The notes under the pieces are model-generated. The model did no database searches. It was not told the DNA's origin and saw nothing but the letters and a program-made list of their open reading frames with translations. From Synechococcus sp. CS-1332 (lineage in GTDB: Bacteria; Cyanobacteriota; Cyanobacteriia; PCC-6307; Cyanobiaceae): a stretch of 64,000 nucleotides of DNA. The stretch is taken from NCBI RefSeq assembly GCF_025127995.1, contig NZ_JAHLYP010000056.1:1-64000 (forward strand), given 5' to 3'. This document shows, one piece after another, positions 1-6,343 of the stretch. The position numbers and the translations under genes are program-made. The stretch's first letter is position 1. The number at the start of each line of letters is the position of its first letter.

Positions 1-316
1 CGATGGGTCCCCTACCTTCGATCCCAGGCCCCCCACCCCGGGGACCACGGCAGCCGTGATGAAGCGCTCGTTCCTCCCGTTCCCCGGCCTGGTGCTGCTG
101 TCGCTGGCCCTGGCGGCGCCGTTGGCCACCAGCAGGTCCATGCCCGCCGGCTCCATCAGGGGGATCGGCGCCGCCCGCAGACGCCCGGCCGCCAACGGCG
201 CCGCCAGGGCCAGCGACAGCAGCACCAGGCCGGGGAACGGGAGGAACGAGCGCTTCATCACGGCTGCCGTGGTCCCCGGGGTGGGGGGCCTGGGATCGAA
301 GGTAGGGGACCCATCG
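1..316. repeat. Large inverted duplication, 126-base arms around a 64-base spacer
   Basis: Bases 1-126 and 191-316 are exact reverse complements; the match stops abruptly at the 127-190 spacer. The left arm is cut by the window edge and may be longer. Each arm encodes the same start of a secreted protein, Met-Lys-Arg-Ser followed by a hydrophobic LVLLSLALAAPLA stretch (plus-strand ATG at 59, minus-strand ATG at 258). Each copy then reads into the antisense of the other, so neither frame is a credible full gene. The minus-strand copy has the more plausible continuation through the spacer. This is either a real palindromic duplication or a fold-back assembly or amplification artefact at a contig end. 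Confidence 0.85.
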
Positions 317-394
317 CGGCGCTGGGGGTCAGCCGAGCTCCAGGCAGGGAACCGGTGATGGACCGTGCACTCCAATGCCTTGCTGACCACTTGT

Positions 395-727
395 CTATGT
401 CGTCACACTTTTCTGAAGGGCTTCCTGGGCGAGCCTATTGAGACTCTTTCCCTGTACTTCCGCAGTCATCGCTAGTTTCTTGTGAAGATCAGGCGAGATT
501 CTTAGATTGAACCTGCCTGAAAAGTGTTTACGGGGCTCGATTCCCTGCTCCTTGCAGACCTCAAGGAAAACCTCCAAAGACTTCTTGAACTCACGGCGAA
601 GCTCATCAGGAGTGGAGCCATAGAAGTCGGCTCCTCCAGAAAGACCAAGAATCTCCCCGCGAAACTGATCCATATCCTCGTCGTATTCAATCTTGGCTTG
701 GTAGCCATCCATTGTCATGAGATTCAT
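395..727 (-). CDS. hicB: HicB-family antitoxin
   Basis: 110 residues. The N-terminal half (about 5-55) is the degraded RNase H-like HicB fold, with the YxAxxxYDEDMDQFRGEI and GLxGGADFYG pattern of the family. The C-terminal part (about 70-108), FNLRISPDLHKKLAMTAEVQGKSL, looks like a ribbon-helix-helix/Arc-type DNA-binding segment. It should neutralise HicA and repress the operon. The start overlaps the end of hicA by 4 bases (ATGA), so the two are translationally coupled in the toxin-first order usual for hicAB. The family call is firm; activity is inferred. Confidence 0.9.
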   Translation of the reverse strand: MNLMTMDGYQAKIEYDEDMDQFRGEILGLSGGADFYGSTPDELRREFKKSLEVFLEVCKEQGIEPRKHFSGRFNLRISPDLHKKLAMTAEVQGKSLNRLAQEALQKSVTT

Positions 728-978
728 GGTGTCACTCCGTGCTCTTCAAGCCATTTACGGATCGATGCAACAGCACCCTTGTCTGTATCCGGTGATGGGT
801 GGGGCCTGTGAAAGACCTTGACTTCACCAAACAGAACGACCGCGACGCGGCTGCCCGCTCTCTCCGTGACATCCCCACCCAGCTCTTGAAACAGGGCATC
901 CATGTCCTTCCACGGCACATTGCCGCTCACAGGGCGGGAAAAGATCAGTTCAAGGGTGCGCTGGTGCTTCCGCTTCAT
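724..978 (-). CDS. hicA: HicA-family mRNA interferase toxin
   Basis: 84 residues, a normal HicA length. The double-stranded-RNA-binding-like fold is recognisable: an N-terminal helix (TLELIFSRP), WKDMDALFQELGG, the strand following AGSRVAVV, then FHRPHPSPDTDKGAVASIRKWL. The classical HicA catalytic His of a GSH motif is Arg here (GSR). This is common in the FHRPHP-type subgroup, where the downstream histidines may contribute instead. It probably cleaves mRNA when HicB is depleted. It is the first gene of the operon, with a 12-base-pair perfect palindrome just upstream of its ATG. Confidence 0.9.
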   Translation of the reverse strand: MKRKHQRTLELIFSRPVSGNVPWKDMDALFQELGGDVTERAGSRVAVVLFGEVKVFHRPHPSPDTDKGAVASIRKWLEEHGVTP

Positions 979-980
979 TC

Positions 981-1009
981 CAAGTGGTACTGATTAACAG
1001 TACCACTTG
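981..1009. promoter_or_regulatory. Palindromic operator at the hicAB start
   Basis: A perfect 12-base-pair inverted repeat, arms 981-992 and 998-1009 (CAAGTGGTACTG), surrounds a 5-base centre (ATTAA). It ends 3 bases before the hicA start codon. Its position and symmetry fit a HicB-bound autoregulatory operator. A terminator role is less likely because no T-run follows on either strand. Confidence 0.6.
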
Positions 1010-1019
1010 TGGGTTGCGA

Positions 1020-1925
1020 TCAGCCCAGCTCCAGGCAGGCCAGCCCATAGACGTCCGCCAGCGACACCGCCGGCGGCAAGCCCCGGTACATGCGCAACGT
1101 GCGGGAGGCCGGGGTGAACCCCAGCGACGCCAGCAGCGGGGCGGCGGCGGCATTGGCGCCGGGGGCATCAATCAGCACCGTGCCGGGATGGCGCTGCAGC
1201 AGGCCTTCCAGCAGGGCCCGGGCGGCGGCAGGGCTGTCGGCCACCAGGGGCCCGACGCGCCAACCGTCGCCAGCGGGCAGCAGGCAGGGCCGCACCCGGC
1301 CGAAGCCGTGGCAGGCGCCGGCCCGATCCACCAGGGCCAGCACCGTGCCGGCCGGATGCTGCAGCCACTGGCGCAGGAAGTGGGGCCGGGGCGAGGGTTC
1401 CCGCTCGGCATCGAAGCGCTGCACGGCGGCCGCCGGAATGGCGCCGCCCTCCAGCAGGCACCAGGGGGGCTCCGGCGCGGCGGTTGGCGGCGCTGGTTTT
1501 TCCCCGGCGACGAGCCGCTGCCAGCGGGTGGTGGGGGAGGCGGGCGCGAAGCCCCAGCCGGCGTAGTCGTCGATCCGGTCGGGGGCGGCCTCCAGGCCGA
1601 TGCAGGGCACGTCGGCCAGGTGCTGGAGGGCGTGGCGCCACAGCTGCACCCCGTAGCCCCGGCCCCGCTGGGCCGGCACCACCAGGAACAGGCCGATGAA
1701 GCCGTAGGACGCGTTGTAACGGACCCCGGCGATGCACCCCACCAGCTCATCGCCGAGCCAGCCCACCCACAGCCCCTGGCGGTCGGTCTGGCGGTAGATG
1801 GCCACATCGCCAACGCCCGGCGCAAAACCCTCCCGCCGGGCCCAGGCGGTGATGGTGGGGATGTCGGCGCTCTGCAGGGGGCGGATCGTTAGGGGGGAGG
1901 GGCGGCTCCGGTCTGGCGTGCTCAC
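1020..1925 (-). CDS. Two-domain GNAT N-acetyltransferase
   Basis: 301 residues. Residues about 12-150 form a GNAT domain with the acetyl-CoA loop QRGRGYGVQLW (Q/R-x-x-G-x-G/A) and the preceding IGLFLVVP strand. Residues about 165-290 resemble a second, degenerate acetyltransferase domain. The first domain has the shape of a GNAT acting on small molecules or proteins; the substrate cannot be read from the sequence. Its ATG overlaps the PIN toxin stop region by 4 bases, so it is the third gene of an antitoxin-toxin-GNAT operon. An accessory role rather than toxicity is the simpler reading. Confidence 0.8.
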   Translation of the reverse strand: MSTPDRSRPSPLTIRPLQSADIPTITAWARREGFAPGVGDVAIYRQTDRQGLWVGWLGDELVGCIAGVRYNASYGFIGLFLVVPAQRGRGYGVQLWRHALQHLADVPCIGLEAAPDRIDDYAGWGFAPASPTTRWQRLVAGEKPAPPTAAPEPPWCLLEGGAIPAAAVQRFDAEREPSPRPHFLRQWLQHPAGTVLALVDRAGACHGFGRVRPCLLPAGDGWRVGPLVADSPAAARALLEGLLQRHPGTVLIDAPGANAAAAPLLASLGFTPASRTLRMYRGLPPAVSLADVYGLACLELG

Positions 1926-2323
1926 CAGATTGTCTCCAGCTCCGGAATGGCGCGGAACTTCTCGTCGGCGCTGATCAGGGGCCGGCGGCCCTGCAGGGCG
2001 GTGGCGCCGATGAGGCGATCGGCCGGGTCAATACGTCGGAACTGGGGGCCCCGGGAGAGCAGGGCGATCTCGGCGGTGATCGGCAGCACTTCCAGCCGCA
2101 GGGCTTCGAGCAGCCGCCGCAGGTAGAGGGCCGGGGGCACGGCTTCCGGGAGGGTCAGCCGTCCGCGTTCGTGGAGCAGGGTCAGCTCCCAGAGGCTGAT
2201 GTCCGCGATGGCCAGCTGGCCCTGGGCCCGCCCCTGCTCCAGAGCTGCTGCGGCGCGCCGTGACAGCCGGGCGGGCGCATGGGCCCAGAACAGCAGGACA
2301 TGGGTGTCACAGATGGTCAGCAT
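1922..2323 (-). CDS. PIN-domain (VapC-like) toxin
   Basis: 133 residues starting [13 protein letters not shown]. The acidic PIN residues are visible: Asp near residue 6 (CDTHVLL), Glu in [11 protein letters not shown] (about 55), and the Asp residues of [13 protein letters not shown] (about 105) followed by LISADEKF. Conservation of this active-site set suggests a magnesium-dependent RNase. The start lies 17 bases inside the 3' end of the antitoxin gene, the tight coupling usual for type II toxin-antitoxin pairs. The length is typical for the Phd/PIN subgroup. Confidence 0.9.
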   Translation of the reverse strand: MLTICDTHVLLFWAHAPARLSRRAAAALEQGRAQGQLAIADISLWELTLLHERGRLTLPEAVPPALYLRRLLEALRLEVLPITAEIALLSRGPQFRRIDPADRLIGATALQGRRPLISADEKFRAIPELETIW

Positions 2324-2561
2324 CACCGGTGCCTTCGAGATCGGCGTCGCCATCGGCGATCGGGGCGACGACATCCCCCAGGGTGACGCTGCCCCCCAGC
2401 CCCTCCAGCCAGCGGCGGGCCTCCTCGGCCGGGTCGTGTTCCGGCTCGATGCGGGCAATCACCCGGCCGTGGGAGGTGACCTGAATGGCTTCCCCGGCCT
2501 GCACGCGCTTGAGCCAGGCCGGCAGGTTCTGGCGCAGGTGGGTCACGGAGACGCGCGCCAT
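2307..2561 (-). CDS. Phd/YefM-like antitoxin
   Basis: 84 residues starting [17 protein letters not shown]. The Phd/YefM signature is clear in the first 45 residues: a short strand, a helix, [19 protein letters not shown], then an acidic toxin-binding tail. Longer in-frame starts exist upstream but would run through the paired TGTACA operator and the integrase remnant, so the ATG at 2561 is preferred. It should bind the PIN toxin and repress the operon. Confidence 0.85.
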   Translation of the reverse strand: MARVSVTHLRQNLPAWLKRVQAGEAIQVTSHGRVIARIEPEHDPAEEARRWLEGLGGSVTLGDVVAPIADGDADLEGTGDADHL

Positions 2562-2570
2562 GGAGGGCGT

Positions 2571-2591
2571 CTGTACATGGTGTCTGTACAG
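2571..2591. promoter_or_regulatory. Paired TGTACA boxes, candidate operator of the antitoxin-PIN operon
   Basis: Two copies of the self-complementary hexamer TGTACA (2572-2577 and 2585-2590), each preceded by C, lie 13 bases apart and 10-30 bases upstream of the antitoxin ATG. The spacing of just over one helical turn suits cooperative binding by a Phd-type dimer. The boxes also overlap the first codons of the integrase remnant on the other strand. Confidence 0.55.
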
Positions 2592-3008
2592 ATTAGGGTG
2601 CACCAGCTGCATCAGGCTGATCTGGCGGCGGGCTGGGGCCGGGTGGTGATGCCCTACGACCTGGCGAGGAAATACCCGAAGGCGGATCGGGAGTGGGCCT
2701 GGGAGTGGGTGTTTCCCCAACAAAACCGCTGGCGAGACCGGGCCTCAGGAACCCAAGGCCGCCACCACCTCGATCCGAGCGTGGTGCAGAAGGCCGTGAA
2801 GTGGGCTATGGCCGAGGCGGGACTCACGAAGGCGGCCAGTTGCCATACCTTCCGGCACTCCTTTGCGACCCAGCTGCTGGAACGGGGCCAGGACATCCGA
2901 ACGATCCAGGAACTGCTTGGACATCAGGACGTGAGCACCACCATGATCTACACCCATGTGCTGAATAGGGGGCCTCTCGGTGTCTGCAGCCCAGCGGACA
3001 TGATGTAG
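2577..3008 (+). pseudogene. intI: Integron integrase, C-terminal remnant (tyrosine recombinase)
   Basis: About 143 residues matching only the C-terminal half of IntI. The order is [16 protein letters not shown], then the IntI-specific insert region [37 protein letters not shown], the HxxR box [34 protein letters not shown] with the nucleophile Tyr, and a PADMM end. The WEWVFPQ and RHHLDPS segments separate IntI from ordinary XerC/D proteins. The N-terminal core-binding domain and the first catalytic Arg are missing, so it is inactive as it stands. The ATG at 2577 falls inside the neighbouring operator and is probably not used. Confidence 0.85.
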
Positions 3009-3033
3009 TCATGGCTACATGTGGTTATCGGAC

Positions 3034-3185
3034 CCGTGAACCACGGCCAAAGACTTGGCCTTCCAACTAAGATTGCTGTGCAGGAAAGGATTCTCGTCCG
3101 ATGGTTCACTGGCGTCAGCTGTGGTTCACGGAAAGGGGCGCAGGAAGTTCTGTGGTTCACGGAACCTCCCAATAAAGAGTTGGGA
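3034..3185. repeat. GTGGTTCACGG repeat cluster ending in a cassette-boundary heptamer (attI-like or attC remnant)
   Basis: The core GTGGTTCACGG occurs inverted at 3034-3044, partly at 3102-3109, and in two 15-base exact direct copies at 3119-3133 and 3150-3164. A small hairpin (3045-3060) also lies here. The cluster ends at GTTGGGA (3179-3185), which is 6/7 identical to the reverse complement of the GCCCAAC end of the next attC. This marks the left edge of the first cassette. Direct repeats beside a crossover heptamer recall attI architecture, but a decayed attC is also possible. Confidence 0.5.
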
Positions 3186-3309
3186 TTACGGTAATTGACT
3201 GATCACATTGTCACTTGAAATCAACCTAACCTTGCATTAATGTCAGTGCAGTGAAGAGACCCACAGCAATACCCTCATCCATAATGCAATTTCTATTGAC
3301 AGCTTATCT

Positions 3310-3969
3310 ATGTTGGGCAGTGGAGTAATGCAACAAGATGAGCCAGCCCAATCTGGTATGGTCGATATTGAGACTATCCGTTCTGAGGCACTGCGTAAGG
3401 TTGGTCGCAATGTTGTCAACTTTGCAAGACTCGAGTCTGGCCTCAAGATCTTACTCTCGTTGTGTATCTCTGGTACTCCTAAGGAGCTAAAGAGAAAGAA
3501 GCGACGCAGAATTCAAGAGAATCGCTCGAAGACCCTTGGGGAACTTGCGATGCATTTTGGTAGTTCACTGGCAAAGGGACAAGAAAACCTGGAACACATT
3601 CCAGAGAATCTAGACGACATTCACATTTCACTATCTTTTTCAGTTGGAGACGATAAGGGCAGCCGGAAGTTCCGTAAATCCCTGCTAGAACTTGTAAAAG
3701 ATCGCAATAACTTGATACATCACAGGCTTGCCGAGCTCGATAGCACATCAGTAGATAGCTATAGAATGCTAATTGAGTACTTGGATGAGCAGCAAAAAAG
3801 AATAATTGAAAAGCTTGATTCGATTAGGATTTTACTTGATCTTCTTGATCGGGCCTGCAGCGTGTTTGTTAGCGATCCTCAGGGCCAGCTGTCTAAATTC
3901 TCATTGACTTACGATTCGTCTGAAGCCCAACAACAAGATCCACCTGACCCGCCAGCAATGTCTCAGTAG
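3310..3969 (+). CDS. Cassette-encoded protein with a HEPN-type RNNLIHH motif
   Basis: 219 residues, mostly helical and charged, from a gene clearly AT-richer than the core genome. Residues 132-138 read RNNLIHH, within LVKDRNNLIHH. This fits the R-x4-H signature of HEPN RNase domains, which sits at the start of a helix. A long helical hairpin follows and the tail is Pro-rich. No other family was recognised. It lies alone between the boundary heptamer at 3179 and the attC at 3925-4015, which overlaps its last codons, so it is the gene of one integron cassette. A toxin or antiphage RNase role is inference from the motif and context only. Confidence 0.7.
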   Translation: MLGSGVMQQDEPAQSGMVDIETIRSEALRKVGRNVVNFARLESGLKILLSLCISGTPKELKRKKRRRIQENRSKTLGELAMHFGSSLAKGQENLEHIPENLDDIHISLSFSVGDDKGSRKFRKSLLELVKDRNNLIHHRLAELDSTSVDSYRMLIEYLDEQQKRIIEKLDSIRILLDLLDRACSVFVSDPQGQLSKFSLTYDSSEAQQQDPPDPPAMSQ

Positions 3970-4015
3970 TTTTACCAATGCGATGCTTGCGGGCAGGTGA
4001 TCTTGAGCGTTAGCC
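3925..4015 (+). other. attC: attC recombination site of the HEPN cassette
   Basis: A 91-base site. R'' is GCCCAAC (3925-3931), matching RYYYAAC; the right end is GTTAGCC (4009-4015), close to GTTRRRY. Inside, CAAGATCCACCTGACCCGC (3934-3952) pairs with GCGGGCAGGTGATCTTG (3989-4005). The only interruptions are two unpaired bases in the left arm, like the extrahelical bases that guide strand choice in attC. A 36-base central loop separates the arms. Length, ends and structure together make this the clearest attC in the window. Confidence 0.75.
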
Positions 4016-4807
4016 ACAGTAATCGGCTGGGCGAGATGGCTTGGATGTGGACCCAATGTGCTTTCTTTGGCCGCGGAGAGGGGAGCAGGGGCGAAGCTAG
4101 ACAAACTTAGAAACCCAAGAGGAGTTCGCATCTCACGACCTTTGCTTGAGGCGGCTAAGGAATTTGCAGGCGGCGGGATTCTGGATGACGTCACCTCAAC
4201 ACGCATTGATAACTAGGAACGGAGATGATGGTTAGAGTCCCAATCGTCTGGGATGGAATCCATCTGTTCCTCTAAAACCAGTTCGAGGTCAGGAAGTTAG
4301 GTAGGTACGGTCATGCGTCGTGGCCTCTCCTGATGTGCTGATGGCTCACCTGATCAACCCCTTGTCGCGCCATTGATTACAGATTGCCTGCTCAAGTAAA
4401 TCAGAGTTTGGTGCAGCTTTGAATGTAATGCTGTTCACGTCGTGCACGATCAGCTGTGAACCGTGGATCGCGAACGGTTGGTGAAGCCATTGAGAGTCCT
4501 TACGGACGAAACTCGGCTTGATGGAAGGCAGTGCATCTGGAACGGCCTGGAGGCCAGCAAGGGGCTCGAGCGAGTACAGATCACGATCCCGCATGTGCGG
4601 GCTTCCGACTTGATTACTCCAGTTGAGCCCGGGTTCCCAAAAACCTTGGCTGTGTCAGCTCGTGGGTGCCTCGGGGTGAGGAGCGCTGAGGTGACTGTGG
4701 GTGATCCTCCCTCATTGTTGGTGACATACTTTAAATCTTTGCGTAGGCCGGATACCATTGACCTCGGTCTGTTCCGTCATCAGGCCATCCTTCTCCAAGA
4801 GAGAGCC
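4016..4807. other. Long non-coding or decayed stretch inside the cassette array
   Basis: No convincing gene was found in about 790 bases. The frame open from 4463 to the next gene lacks recognisable protein features, and the minus-strand frame at 3901-4206 overlaps the attC. Heptamers resembling cassette ends occur at GTTAGAG (4230-4236) and GTTAGGT (4296-4302), but neither shows a paired left arm. The stretch probably holds one or more eroded cassettes. Confidence 0.4.
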
Positions 4808-5242
4808 ATGACCAGCGCGGCCACACATGACAAGATCCAGCGGCTCAGGGGAGCCAGTATCTTCGCCTCCACCCCCACCACCGTGTTGGTCGCTCTGGCT
4901 GATGCCGTGGAAGAAGTGCAGCTTGCCCCCAACCAGCAGCTGTTCGCCAAGGGGGATTTCGGCACCTCTATGTACGTGATCGTGGCCGGCTTGGTACGGG
5001 TACACATCGGCGACCAGACTGTGGTCGAACTCGCCGACGGCGAGATCGTGGGTGAGCTGGCCGCTCTCGACCCGGAACCCCGCTCAGCCTCAGTGAGCGC
5101 AATCGATCCGACAACGCTCTACCGGATCGAGCAGTCAACCCTGCAGAGCCTGATGACCGATCACCCTGAGATCATGCAGGGGATCATCAAAGCACTCGCC
5201 CATCGGCTGCGTGAATCCACCGCTCTCTACGGATTCACCTGA
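4808..5242 (+). CDS. Cyclic-nucleotide-binding-fold (cNMP/CRP-like) single-domain protein
   Basis: 144 residues. Residues about 20-135 are one cNMP-binding beta-roll: GDFGTSMYVIVAGLVRVHIG, then VVELADGEIVGELAALDPEPRSASVSAID, the phosphate-binding-cassette position (GEIVGELAALDPEPRSASV), ending with a helix. No helix-turn-helix or other effector domain is present, so it may sense a ligand and act through a partner. The ATG at 4808 has a purine-rich AAGAGAGAG upstream. The frame is open for another 115 codons upstream, but that part lacks family features. It sits between a cassette boundary and an attC-like end and is probably cassette-borne. Confidence 0.75.
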   Translation: MTSAATHDKIQRLRGASIFASTPTTVLVALADAVEEVQLAPNQQLFAKGDFGTSMYVIVAGLVRVHIGDQTVVELADGEIVGELAALDPEPRSASVSAIDPTTLYRIEQSTLQSLMTDHPEIMQGIIKALAHRLRESTALYGFT

Positions 5243-5357
5243 TGAATCTCCTACAGGCAATGTGTAGCGGCGGCCTGGCTAGTAAGCTCCTTGAGTAAAC
5301 AGACCACTAAATCCCCTGATCACGTCCAATACTTCTTGCCTGCCACTCAGGGTCAGC

Positions 5358-5364
5358 GTTAGAT
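5358..5364 (+). other. Integron cassette boundary heptamer
   Basis: GTTAGAT fits the GTTRRRY insertion consensus exactly and is preceded by AGC, as at the two other cassette ends (AGCGTTAG). It lies 23 bases upstream of the SRPBCC start codon, the short leader usual for cassette genes. Its exact reverse complement ATCTAAC occurs at 5832-5838 after that gene, which is what a single cassette predicts. No clear left arm of an attC was found before it. Confidence 0.55.
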
Positions 5365-5387
5365 GTACGTAACAACCAAGGAGAATC

Positions 5388-5753
5388 ATGCGAATCAAGA
5401 TTGAAGTCCACGTTGCTGCTCCCATCGAAGAAGTGTGGAAAGCGTGGACCTCACCTGCTGACATTCAAAAGTGGAATGCGGCTTCGGATGACTGGCATTG
5501 CCCAAATGCAGAGATCGACCTGAGCCCCGGTGGAAAGTTCTCTTACCGCATGGAGGCCAAAGACGGCAGCATGGGCTTTGATCTTAAAGGTACCATTACG
5601 AAAATAGTCCCCTACGAACTCATCGAATTCGCTTTAGAAGACGAGCGGCAAGTAGCAGTTGAGTTCGTTGAGAGTAATGAGTCGGTGACTGTTCGGGAGA
5701 GCTTCGATGCTGAATCAACAAATTCTTGTGAGCAACAGCGGCAGGGTTGGTAG
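5388..5753 (+). CDS. SRPBCC/AHSA1-domain protein cut by an in-frame TAG
   Basis: 121 residues of the START/AHSA1-like fold: MRIKIEVHVAAPIEEVWKAW at the N-terminus, WNAASDDWHCPNAEIDLSPGGKF, then VTVRESFDAE. The fold binds hydrophobic ligands or acts as a small hydrolase-like protein. The usual last helix is missing because codon 122 is TAG where the family normally has a Gln codon (GWQAI). The frame continues after it for 16 codons (AILDRFARHVEAKQVS) to TGA at 5802-5804. A single C-to-T change explains this. The product is probably destabilised unless TAG is suppressed. AAGGAG lies well placed before the ATG. Confidence 0.8.
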   Translation: MRIKIEVHVAAPIEEVWKAWTSPADIQKWNAASDDWHCPNAEIDLSPGGKFSYRMEAKDGSMGFDLKGTITKIVPYELIEFALEDERQVAVEFVESNESVTVRESFDAESTNSCEQQRQGW

Positions 5754-5831
5754 GCTATTTTAGACAGGTTTGCTCGCCACGTCGAGGCTAAGCAGGTCAG
5801 TTGAGGACTAGCTCATGGCACCTATCACCGC

Positions 5832-5918
5832 ATCTAACACCCAGATTCAGAAGGTGGGAGTTGTGGATTTCGCCAATCACCAGCAGCACTTGCCCGCTTC
5901 TGATGTGGAGCCTTTGAT
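5832..5918 (+). other. attC: Degenerate attC site of the SRPBCC cassette
   Basis: R'' is ATCTAAC (5832-5838), the exact complement of the cassette's own left boundary GTTAGAT (5358-5364). Internally TCAGAAGGTGGG (5847-5858) pairs imperfectly with CCCGCTTCTGA (5893-5903). The expected right end is represented only by CTTTGAT (5912-5918), 5/7 identical to GTTAGAT, so the site looks mutated. The length of 87 bases matches the other two sites. Confidence 0.5.
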
Positions 5919-5979
5919 GGACCCAACCCTCAGCCAGAAAATCCGGCATACAGTCAACCAAGGTATAATCTGAAAGTTC

Positions 5980-6195
5980 ATGCCTTATGTCAATGTGCAG
6001 ATCACCAAGGGTGCCACTCGCGATCAAAAGGCACGACTCGTGAAGGATATTACTGACTCTCTTGTGTCCGTCCTAGGGAAGAAGCCCGAACACACGCATG
6101 TCGTCATTCAGGAGATTGCTGAAGAAGACTGGGGATTCTCAGGGTTGCTGACTGACGAATGGAAGAAGGCACAGGGTAGGACAGGTGCCGCCTAG
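5980..6195 (+). CDS. 4-oxalocrotonate tautomerase family protein
   Basis: 71 residues starting Met-Pro; the exposed Pro1 after Met removal is the catalytic base of this superfamily. The body follows the 4-OT pattern: MPYVNVQITKG, a helix rich in RDQKARLVKDITDSL, then HVVIQEIAEEDWGFSG with the family's central strand. The substrate is unknown. It is a lone small gene lying between the degenerate attC at 5832-5918 and the site that starts at its stop codon, so it is probably the last cassette of the array. Confidence 0.85.
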   Translation: MPYVNVQITKGATRDQKARLVKDITDSLVSVLGKKPEHTHVVIQEIAEEDWGFSGLLTDEWKKAQGRTGAA

Positions 6196-6275
6196 CATCA
6201 AGATTCAGCGGACGGGGCCAACGGCGCCTGCTTAGGCCTTGGGCTACTACTCGTTGGTGATCTTGAGCGTTAGCT
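6190..6275 (+). other. attC: attC-like site after the tautomerase cassette
   Basis: The right end GGTGATCTTGAGCGTTAGC (6256-6274) is identical over 19 bases to the right end of the attC at 3925-4015. The left part, CAAGATTCA beginning at 6199, pairs with TGATCTTG (6258-6265) apart from one extra T. The R'' position reads GCCTAGC (6190-6196), with AGC instead of AAC, so the site is weakened. It overlaps the tautomerase stop codon and is 86 bases long. Confidence 0.55.
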
Positions 6276-6343
6276 GCCAGCATTGATCTGTCTTCTCATC
6301 CGATGATGAAGGCCGTAACGAATAGATTTCTGGTGAATGGTCC

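Noticed and set aside
56-358. 100-codon secreted protein at the window start
   Set aside because: It reads from one arm of the inverted duplication into the antisense of the other; only the signal-peptide start looks real.
4154-4302. Further attC sites ending at GTTAGAG (4230) or GTTAGGT (4296)
   Set aside because: The end heptamers fit only partly and no complementary internal arms could be found.
4463-4807. N-terminal extension of the cNMP-fold protein
   Set aside because: The frame is open but has no recognisable sequence, and a better start with a purine-rich site is at 4808.
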